Below, in pieces: positions 55,209-64,000 of a stretch of DNA of 64,000 nucleotides (its first letter is position 1; each line of letters starts with the position of its first letter). The stretch covers positions 396,201 to 460,200 of the forward strand of contig QKWP01000055.1 of NCBI GenBank assembly GCA_003550325.1. The letters run 5' to 3'. Under the pieces are notes generated by a model, which had not been told where the DNA came from, did not search any database, and saw nothing but the letters and a program-made list of their open reading frames with translations. Origin of the DNA: Gigaspora rosea. Lineage: Eukaryota; Glomeromycota; Glomeromycetes; Diversisporales; Gigasporaceae. Position numbers and translations under genes: made by a program.

Positions 55209-55618
55209 TGAAATTTAATGTAATTTTAATAAGTATAATGTGAAATAGTGAAATCTGCTATGATCATCGCATTGCGGTGAAGTCCGCCTTTATTATAATA
55301 AAAAACATAATAAAATGCAGATTTTAACCTACCCTAACACAATCTACAAAGTGGATTTCACCGCCTCGAAACCCAGATTTCACCCTGTTCTTTATAATTA
55401 TCACAAAATTTCATCACGTGTCACACTAATTTCACATCAAGTCCCAAAATTCGCTAATAATCAATGTCATTGCCGCACATACAATCAATCAATTATTCAT
55501 CAATTATAAGGTTAAATTATCTAAATTAGAATTTTCCTCAATCGACATTGTATTTATTTATGGTAAATAACTAATATAGAATTATGTTCTTTCTTGACGC
55601 ATCTGCGCGGGTAATATA
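55209..55618. other. No gene seen
   Basis: AT-rich DNA with moderate-GC patches. The 64-codon ORF at 55315-55509 has no recognisable feature. Confidence 0.4.
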
Positions 55619-56258
55619 CATTTTACTTATTTACGCGGGTAACACAACCCAAAAAAGAAAATCCGATTTTGTAAATAAACGAAGTGCGTGAAATAAAAAT
55701 TTAGGGTTAGTGTTTAAACGTTAGAGGCTATAAGGTTAGAGTGATGTTTAATATAAGTAAAATTTCATTCCCGTCATTTTTAATTAGTGTACCAAGATCT
55801 ATTGAAACATTAGTTTTTGCGTATTTTCGCTTTTTTCTTCTTTTACGCGTGTTCGAATTCTTCGTCGGGCTGATCCGGAATAGTCAAAATTTGCACACTC
55901 CGATTGGCTATTTCCTCTCCAGGAGCTTGTATTGCCCGCGCAAATAAGTGGATGCGGGTAATATAAACTCCTGGAGAGGAAATAGCCAATCGGAGAGTGC
56001 AAAATTTGGACTATTCCGGATCAGCCTGACGAAGAATTCCAACAAGCGCAAAAGATGAAAAAAGTTAAATAAGCAAAAACTAATGTTTAAATCGAACTTG
56101 GTGCACTAATTAAAATGACAAGAATGAAATTTACATATAGTATACATCATTCTAACCTATAGCCACTAACATTAAGACCGTACCCCTAAATTTTTATCCA
56201 ACGCACTTAGTTTATTTACAAAATCGGTTTTGTATTATCCACGCAAATAAGTAAAATG
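55619..56258. mobile_element. Foldback element with ~310-bp inverted arms
   Basis: The left arm (55619-55930) is the diverged inverse complement of the right arm (55965-56258). The inner 80 bp (AACTCCTGGAGAGGAAATAG side) are nearly perfect and the outer parts more diverged. GCGGGTAATA motifs occur in the centre and outside the left end. The frames on both strands mirror each other and are not taken as genes. Confidence 0.85.
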
Positions 56259-56340
56259 CTTCTTGACATGTAATTTTCATAACGTAAACATATTTAGTTA
56301 GTGCAATTTTGCTCCCCGCAATTTAGCTGCACCTCTAGTT

Positions 56341-58035
56341 TTATTATGAATCTTTCTTTTCAATTCTTAAAAAAATTCATTGCAAAAAATTTTAATATTA
56401 TCTATGCCTTAAATTTTGCCTTAATACCGATGCTAACAATATCTTGCAGCATTTGATTGTTTTCTATGGTCATCAGAATTTGTAATCAGGAATAGAATTT
56501 CCAAGCGTTCAACAGGAACCCATCGTGGAATTGTTTAGCACATTCAATATTTAATAATTATTATTCGGGTACTTGTACAGATTCTGGTCCTATCTTCTAT
56601 GTTCAGATTATATATTTAAGAATTAGCTTTAAGAATTTATGTCATATAACTGTTCTCATAAATTTTGGTCAAATTTAGAAAGCTAAGCGTTGAATATTCG
56701 GGCGAATTAATTAAGCTTTTTTGTATTTATGATACTTATTTTATATTACATTCGTTTAGAAAGCTTGGATAATAACTAAATTTTTAGATTTTGGTAGGTT
56801 GAAATTTCATGTGTTGAGCTTTTTGTCATTTTAGAAATGCACGTTTATTAAATTCTAATTTATGCTTTGAATTTTTTGTATTTCAAAATAAATCAGCTAG
56901 CAGAAAAAAATCCAGATCTTTTCCATAAATTATCACGCAAGCTACGAATACAAATTAGTTAAGCATCTGTCTCGGTTTACAGTCATAATTCCAATAATCT
57001 ATCTTGTTCGCATAATAACGAAAACAATAAATTATAGTGAGTTTATTATTAAGGCTTTAATACTTTTAAAAAAAGTTGATATAAGTGATAATAAAAATGA
57101 TGATAGGATAAATTTATTAAAGATATTAAACTATACTTTGTCAAGGTTGCAAGACTATAACGAAATAAAGTATCTTGATAAAATCATTACCAAGATTATG
57201 CTTTTATATACGAAATCAAAAATGATATCTGATATCTGATTAAATTTTTACGTATCAATTGTCCCAGAATTTATGAGGACAGAGTTCAAATGAATGAATA
57301 AATAAATGATACTGTAGCCAATAAAAATAAAGGGGTTGTTAAATATTTAAATTACAGTATTATAATGCAGACAAAAGAGCACAAGAATGTACATGTGAAA
57401 TATTCATATTATATAGTTTTTTAAGATTATAACAAACCTGGTTATAAAAAAAGCAAATCACTATCTATATATACAGTACTCTTAATGTAAAAATCACTAG
57501 TTAATTGTTGAAAGGGTTTGACTATATTTAATCAGATAAATGTAATTTAAAAAACTTTATCAGTAAAAGTTCTAGCGCTAATTGCATAACAAAATTATCT
57601 TGTTAAATAATTCTTTTAAATCTCTTAAAAATATCATGCTGCAAAAAATTAGTCAAATGGTTGTTCATTATCTAGTATACTTTAGAAACGTAGCCAATTT
57701 AGAATAATTAAATATGTAATTAAAACTCTTTATTCGTTCATCTATGTGTAATATCTCATACGAGTTCAGAGAAGAATTTACATATTTGATAGATTCTAAA
57801 ACTAAAATATTTCCTTTGGTAAAATTAAATGAAAATGATGCTTAAATTCTAGAAACATAAAATTACGGTGATAATATATTTATATTAAGGATTTAAGCAA
57901 GCCTTTTCGTCTAATCAATCAAAGACAAATAAATAAGTACACGTAATATCGATTGAAGTTGAAGTAGGCAATAATAAAATTTTCAACTCTAAAAATAAAA
58001 AAAAAAAGAAATAAATAATTAGAAACACTATAAAT
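56341..58035. repeat. Spacer S1, copy C/D
   Basis: Resumes the S1 match exactly where it stopped at 43900 and runs to the 3' end of K2-D. Non-coding. Confidence 0.75.
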
Positions 58036-59420
58036 TCAATATATTAATAAAATTATCGAATCATCTACAGTTTTTTGAAAAGTTGCAATAACCGATGAGA
58101 TTAACTCTAATTCTTTCGTCTTTTCGTTGTATAAGTCTGTATAATTCTGCAATAAATTTGCCACACTCAAATTTCCCATCTCTAATTTATCATCAGGTAT
58201 TTGGCTATCACTATTTTCCATCATATCATTGCTAAAATCAAGAGTATTTAAATCTTCAAAAGCACGTTGAATAGATTGGATTGTGTTGCCAGCATTCTGA
58301 AAAATGAATATATTTGATTTTAGACATTAAATATAATTTAATATAAATTAACCACACAACCGACAGAATAGATGAATATAATCAATAGATATAAAAGATA
58401 CATATATTTTTACATATTCATTTGGAGTTCCAGGTATTTCATTTTCACGTTTACCATGAATGATAGCGTTTAACAAATCATAGCCATAGGGAGATTCAGC
58501 TTCAAATGGAAAAACACCACTTGAAATTTGCCAAAGTAGAATTCCAATACTATATACATCCGAACTTCTATTAAGTTTGTAAGTTTCAATACTTTGTAAA
58601 TATTGAGGATCTATATATTGAATAAATTTATATATATTTGAAAAATAAATCTGATATCTAGATGTTCTAAATTCATTTGATTTTATATCTCCTTTATGAA
58701 CAAGAACGTTTTCAGAATGCTAAAGCAAATTAAAAATGAGATTATATAACAAATATTGTTTCATAAAAATAAAAAAAAGGAATATCGAATACCAGATTCA
58801 TGTGAATTATATTATTTTCATGCAATAATTTTACAACACTGACAAGTTGTTTTGCAAGACATATTCTTTTTTTCCAGTTAATCGTGTTAGCTTTTTGTTC
58901 CAATATTGGCAAAGGGTTCCATCATCAGCATATTCAAGAACCAACATGATTTCTTTTGGTTCTATTGGATTTTAAACCGTTACTTTTTTGTTAATAATAT
59001 TCATTATTCATTATTCATAATTTTATTTACTTACGTTGTCTGGTGGCTCCTAAAATTTCTAAAATGTTATCGTGCAATTCTAAATTTTTATGCTGATTCA
59101 ACTGAAAAATTATTATAATAATTCTTATATCATAAATAAGTATGATACAAAAAAAAAGGTCGTTAATATAAAAAACTTACATTAGTAATAAAATCTTTAA
59201 AATCATTGTTTTATTATATTTTTTAGAAAAAAATTTATAACTGTTAGTAGGTAACTCCATACTAATCGTTTCAATTGTTGCTTCATAAAACAATCAAATT
59301 GAATTTCTTTAATTTGGTTGTTTTCAAAAAATTCATTTATTTGCTTTTCCAGTTTGGATTCTGAGTAATCTTTTGAATTTTATCATATAATATTATGTGT
59401 GCTGTCGAATAAATCAAGAG
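58036..59420 (-). pseudogene. K2-D: most complete pseudokinase-family copy
   Basis: The C-terminal exon (58036-58296) has a good CAG acceptor and an open frame with a 12-bp in-frame loss. The middle exon reads VHKGDIKSNEFRTSRYQIYF, then DVYSIGILLWQISSGVFPFE. LHENNIIHMNL is near 58800. The LEYADDGTLCQY exon (58870-58960) has one missing base near 58903. The 5' exon near 59280-59375 reads EKQINEFFENNQIKE. HMN for HRD and NEF for the DFG position mark a pseudokinase. Here the DFG glycine is also Arg. Confidence 0.75.
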
Positions 59421-59462
59421 AAAAGATTAAAGCTGTACTAAAAGACTGCATAATTCTTATAT

Positions 59463-60219
59463 TGTGACCATCGGTTGGGAGAGCAATAATGGATATCGGT
59501 CCAATTTGGCTCCGATGGTTCACTCGGTTTAAATTATATCGATCGTATACGTATATGATGTCACGGGAATTAATTTATCGGGGTCGGGGTTATCACTTAA
59601 TTAATCAATCTATGTGATTGATTTAAATAAGACGTATATGATGTAATTAATTAAACATCGGGGGGGGGGGGGTAATTTATTATGATAATATTAATAAAGA
59701 CTACACTAATACAATGTAACATAAAATAAGATAGGATAAATTAAACTAAAATCTGATTGTTATTAAAACTATTTAATCAAGTCATTCTAATCTAAATCAT
59801 ACTGAGACAAGTCTGAATTAAATCGTAGTAGCGCGAAAACTTAGGCTTTAAATACTTTCAGAGTTATTAAGAAATACTGCGCTTCTAATTTCTTCCGCGA
59901 TTTCTTGTACTCACAACGCTGCTTGCGGGCCGCGAGCATTAATGCTCCAAAATAATTAAAGCCTCTCTACGTCATTCATATAAGCCAGGATGACCGTAAC
60001 TTATGACTTACCGATATCAGGGACCAACAATTACCTGTTTATTCAACAATCCATGGACAACAATAACCGGTTTACTCCTCCCATCGCATATAAACAACTC
60101 TGGGAATAAACTCTCTAAGCCTCCGCCACAACCTTGTTATTCCATATGGCTGGATCGATGGACCTTCCGGTGTTACCAAATTGTGTATTAGTCACAGGTT
60201 AAAAATTTTAACCGTGACA
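59463..60219. mobile_element. Solo LTR, Ty3-like fossil
   Basis: TGTGACCATCGGTTGGGAG at the left and CCGTGACA at the right, flanked by ATAT on both sides (59459-59462, 60220-60223). The start resembles the LTR at 45201 (GGTTGGGAGA), so it is a related family. It has 13 consecutive G at 59660-59672. No internal region remains, as expected after LTR-LTR recombination. The uninterrupted site is at 12712-12730. Confidence 0.8.
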
Positions 60220-60655
60220 ATATGTAGTAATTTATTAAAACTACATTAATCGGCGAAACGGAATCTAAATTGTGTACTATATTCAGTTAGTATACCGAAA
60301 CAGCACAGTAATAACGATATTTGTGAAATGATATTAACACCAGACTTTTTTTTTTAGTTTGAGTGAACAAAAGTAAATTATTCTGTACTAAACTTGTGAG
60401 CTATTCCGCAGTAAATATTATAAAAATCGCGTTGATCAATCACGTGCACCATTTATCCCGTGACAAGTATCTGCAATTGAAGTGAATTCTTCGAAAGTAG
60501 AAGATAAAGTGAAATCAGATCATAATGAAATTTGTGGGCCTTTTTGTTGGATTTTTTTTATAGTTATAGTAAGGTGTTTCAGAATAAAATAAAGAAAATG
60601 TAAATTTGACAGTAGATGACGTATTCATTTTCAAATGAGCGATGTTTTTCATTTA
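60220..60655. repeat. K2 upstream region, copy D
   Basis: Colinear with 12720-13190 of segment A. Non-coding. Confidence 0.65.
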
Positions 60656-60815
60656 CCAATAATTTTGAAACGATAATCTTTGTCGTTGAAAAATTTGTTT
60701 GTTTCGTTAATGGAAGTCTCTAAACTCAAAATTTCATTTTTTAAACTTCCACTTAATTCCGAAATACAACGCTCAGCGCATGAGTTTTGTGGTAGAAAAT
60801 TTCGTCTTATTCGAT
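60656..60815 (-). CDS. Small 3'-terminal exon of an unknown gene
   Basis: After an acceptor TTAG near 60820 an open frame reads NFLPQNSCAERCISELSGSL, NEILSLETSINETNKFF, then NDKDYRFKIIGK and stop. The heptad pattern suggests coiled coil. Related sequence is at 12230-12295 (inverted) and, truncated, at 13190-13243. The upstream exons were not found. Confidence 0.4.
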
Positions 60816-61568
60816 GAGTTTGCTAATTTTGCATAAGTTTAAATAATCTAACACAGTAACATATTTAATGTAATTTCATTGCGTTAGTAATGTACAAGCT
60901 TTACAAAAGTTTGTTCTGCATTATTGAATTATTTGATTTACCATTGATCCAAAATTTTAATAATAGTATTTCAATTTAACGTGAGTTTTGAGTTTTAATT
61001 TTACACAAAAATTTTATTATAACATTGCAAGTTTTTGGGAATAACAGAACAAATCAAAGGAAGAAATGGACACGGTGACTTAAAACGGAACAAATTTCTT
61101 CATTAATAATTGGCTCTTGTTTATTACTTTGTTTTAAATATAATCTAAAAAAATATAGTCAACTGAATTTACAATATTTATAATATATTGACTTCTCTGA
61201 CCCTCTCTTTTTTTTTTTTACTCAAAGTATTTATGATTACTAAGCATATGTCATAAACCTACTAATATAATATTTCACAACCGAAAATTAAACTCTTCTT
61301 ATAATTAGGGGTAAAGATAGGATTAGGATTGGGTTGACATGAATATATATAAAATCTTGCAAAAAATTTTTTTTGGGAAATCGATTGGTTTTATATTACC
61401 TGTGTACACACACAATGACAAATAAACTTCTAATATCTATTTAATAAAAATTAGCAAATTTGATAATAGAATATTATCATATTTATGAAGCAATAAATTA
61501 TAAAATGCTGTATATATTAAGATTGTTTTTTAATTTAAACCTTGAATTTAGAATTCATACTGCCTCAT
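60816..61568. other. Intergenic, ending in a spacer S2 fragment
   Basis: 61340-61566 matches 15745-16135 (CGATTGGTTTTATATTACCTG side), so another S2 begins here before the GC-richer element at 61569. No gene seen. Confidence 0.55.
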
Positions 61569-62131
61569 ATACCGTATTGTCGCGAATAACGGGCATGGGC
61601 GTTATTTAGCCCTATAAAAAAAGTGGTCCGGGGTGTGGTACGGGTTGTGTCTGGAATCCACGGAATGGCACGGTCGGAGTGGTGCGTATAGAGCTGTTGA
61701 CGGGATATCACGGTAAAAAGTGGTACGGGGGAGGTGGCACGTTATGACACGTCATACGTAATGGCACCTTCATTTCATGGAATGATACGTGTCGAAGGTG
61801 GTACGTGTTGGCTCGTTTCACGAAGAGCGAAAGATCAATATACGATTTTTTTTAAAAAAATTGCGATATCTCATAATTTCACTAATGAAACTGCTCTGGG
61901 TGTCTTAACAAAAAAAATTCCTTGCAAAATTTTGATACATGAGCAATTGTTATTTTGTTTATATTGTATTGATTGTTGATATAAATTTATGTAATCAACT
62001 TGTATGTATATATATTTTTTTTATCACACGTAAATTCACGTTAATTACCTGGCCAAATCCCGTGCCATTTGGACTAGTAAAGTGTTGCAAAACCCGAGCC
62101 ATTAACGGTCCATTTTGTACGGGCATACGGT
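61569..62131. mobile_element. Left part of a GTGGYACGG-repeat element
   Basis: A higher-GC stretch with many GTGGTACGG / CACGG / CCGTGCCA motifs. The motifs return in inverse orientation at 63923-64000 (CCGTGCCAATCC, CGTACCAAATACGGG). This suggests one element with repeat-rich ends, split by the hAT insertion and cut by the window edge. The superfamily is unknown. Confidence 0.45.
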
Positions 62132-63922
62132 TAGAGATGGGTAAAATGCGCATTTTATAATAAAATGCGCATAAATGCGCATTAATGCGCATGATATATA
62201 AAATGCGCATGATACCGCATGATAAAAAAATTTTCTTAATTTTTATCTTTATTATTGAAAATATATCTAAATAATGATACTATCTATATATTGATTCTTA
62301 ATCAGATTTTGCCTATATATATATATAAATTTTTACAAATTTGCTAATTGTAAACTTCATCGTTGCTATCTTATATAATTTGACACCTGACCCGTGGCTC
62401 TGCCACGTGAGCTGTGTATAAAATTTTAGAATCTTAGTTAGAATCTGTAAATTCGCATTAGAACACGCAAACTTGATTTTTCGTTTTGCATTACCCGCCG
62501 TCCCACTTTTTCAATTTTTTTCAATTTTTTTTTTTTTTTTTAGTTTCCAATTGTGCCAATTGTTCGATTTTTGAAACTTATTTTTTCCCGCTATTTTCAT
62601 CCGATAGGTATTTTAATTTCCCGTAATTGTACGATAGGACTGACAGGAAACATATGAAGCCGGCCCAATTTTTTGATTCCTTGTCGTGCAAAATGAAAAT
62701 TTAACCTCGTATAACCTTAAATGTGAACATCATTCTATTTGCAGAAAAAGAAGAAAAAATCCCCGAATTTTAAAATCCATAATGCAAAACGAAAAATCAA
62801 CTTTGCATATAATATTTATAAATTTGCTGAGTTGGTTTGCATTGAATCGTCACAAAAAATTTTGCTACTGAACATACTATTCTATTAACTACAGTATATG
62901 GTTAAGATTGAGTTAGTTTGCATTAAAATTATGTTATTATAAAGTTCTTCCACAGAATTCACACTCTATTTCAATATGGTTGAGCCAGTTTTTATTAGAA
63001 TTATTTTGATTTTTATCATGAGTTTTTATAAAAAAATTCTATTACAAAATTTGTTCGCTATACCAGTAGTTGCAATATATAGTGGGTTAGTTTGAATCAA
63101 TATAAGCTAACTATAAAAAGTTTTTACAAAGCTCATTACTCCAATAACAAATAGTATGCAGCTTAGTTTTATTGTTGAATGCCATTTTTAAAATAAGTGT
63201 TGCAAAGAGAATTTTAGCTCATTGATCACCTTTTGAACATAACCGTAATTTTATTGGTTGGTAGATCGACAAAAATTACGAGTCACTGAGAAAATTAGTT
63301 GATTATCAGATAATCTGGGCGGCAAAAATTCCGACCAAAAATTCTAGAAATCAATCATTAAATATTTGATTGAATGTAACTTTTTTGATATTCGCTAATG
63401 TATTCACTATTTTTTTATTAATCATATGTTTTATCTATAGCGGAGCATTTGTCGTGTTCTTGCACTTGTTCTTGCACTTGCACTTATTCTTGAACTTGAG
63501 ACCATTATACAAAACGGCTTCAAATTCGGGAATTTTTTAGCCCAAAATAGTTTGTAAATATTAGGCAATTAAACAACAAAAGTAAATTAGGAAAATTCAC
63601 GTTCACGATCTTGTGCTGTTTAAGGGCGTTAATAAGGGCATCAAAAAATGATATAATAATTACTCGAATGTATAATTACTCTCCATGATAATAGTCATAA
63701 TCATCTTACGTATTTCTGTTAGGTTTCCTACATTTAGGTCGCATTTTTCGAATACGACCAATCAAAAATGTTAAAGCGAACAGACCCAGAATTTATTTTA
63801 TATTTAATTTTTCTATATAAAATTTTGATGGGATAAAATGCGCATGATTCGGAAACATGCGCATTAATGCGCATTCATGCGCATGATTGAGGAATCATGC
63901 GCACGCATGAAACCCATCTCTA
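62132..63922. mobile_element. Non-autonomous hAT element, 1.8 kb, perfect 8-bp target duplication
   Basis: TAGAGATGGGT at the left and ACCCATCTCTA at the right. CATACGGT lies on both sides (62124-62131, 63923-63930). Both ends carry several ATGCGCAT / GCGCAT repeats (62145-62220, 63836-63908). The interior has no transposase and contains a nested copy of the CAAAGTTAATTTTTCG family. Confidence 0.92.
62459..62812. repeat. Nested MITE-family copies
   Basis: ACGCAAACTTGATTTTTCGT near 62464, an inverted partner near 62684-62720, and a third ATGCAAAACGAAAAATCAAC near 62780, related to 54941-55208. Confidence 0.55.
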
Positions 63923-64000
63923 CATACGGTCCACCACGGGCCAAAAATCCGTGCCAATCCAAGCCTCCTACGTACCAAATACGGGTTTAATCCATGCCAC
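63923..64000. mobile_element. Right part of the GTGGYACGG-repeat element
   Basis: Continues after the hAT target copy with CCACCACGGGCC and CCGTGCC motifs, in inverse orientation to 61569-62131, up to the window edge. Confidence 0.4.

Noticed and set aside
59660-59672. G-quadruplex signal
   Set aside because: A single G-run with no partner G-tracts nearby. More likely a simple repeat.
1-64000. tRNA, rRNA or other structured RNA genes
   Set aside because: I looked for A/B-box and cloverleaf patterns and conserved rRNA blocks and saw none. A covariance-model scan would be needed to exclude small ones.

Overview
The window looks like nuclear DNA of an arbuscular mycorrhizal fungus of the Rhizophagus/Glomeromycotina type. 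This rests on the very AT-rich sequence, small GT-AG introns, the amplified kinase families with their typical start (a CxxC...CxxC ribbon, then WTSGNxDID and a VIEWIPYDR-like lead into the kinase), a TLDc fragment and many transposons. No database search was possible, so the organism is an inference.

Backbone: a head-to-tail cluster on the minus strand. One segment (exon-array kinase gene, spacer S1, second kinase gene K2, spacer S2) is repeated along the window. Array A lies at 128-3978 and is cut by the left edge; array B is 16555-22798; array C is 37533-43670. K2 copies lie at 5846-7024 plus 12395-12620 (A), 13800-15140 (B'), 24670-25285 (B, truncated), 29464-30700 (C') and 58036-59420 (D). 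Copy D continues array C's segment across a 12.4-kb insertion (43901-56340).

The striking object is the array gene. Each array is a run of symmetric phase-0 exons of about 150-160 codons. Each exon carries, in order, kinase strands beta4-beta5, a Cys4 ribbon, and a kinase N-lobe with the beta3 lysine and alphaC glutamate but without the glycine-rich loop. Only the last unit of B and C keeps GEGGFG, and it is followed by the single C-lobe exon. B and C have nine units each; eight are visible in A. Units match by position between arrays, and one unit in C (C6) is a crossover product. Many units carry one small break, so all three genes may be pseudogenes, or broken exons may be skipped without frame loss. 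K2 is a pseudokinase family (HMN for HRD, NEFG for DFG).

Mobile DNA explains most of the rest: a 5.4-kb TIR transposon in K2-A (7024-12384) holding a higher-order minisatellite; a 5.4-kb LINE with 14-bp target duplications (31875-37291); a fossil Ty3-like LTR element (45201-53344) and a solo LTR (59463-60219); hAT-like elements at 20-127, 20015-20285, 53461-54764 and 62132-63922; a perfect-TIR MITE in array C (40591-40919); and a foldback element (55619-56258). Host relics include a TLDc end (25286-25667) and a leucine-rich repeat piece (29222-29359). Two single-N gaps (11354, 37199) are flanked by identical copies and look like assembly joins.
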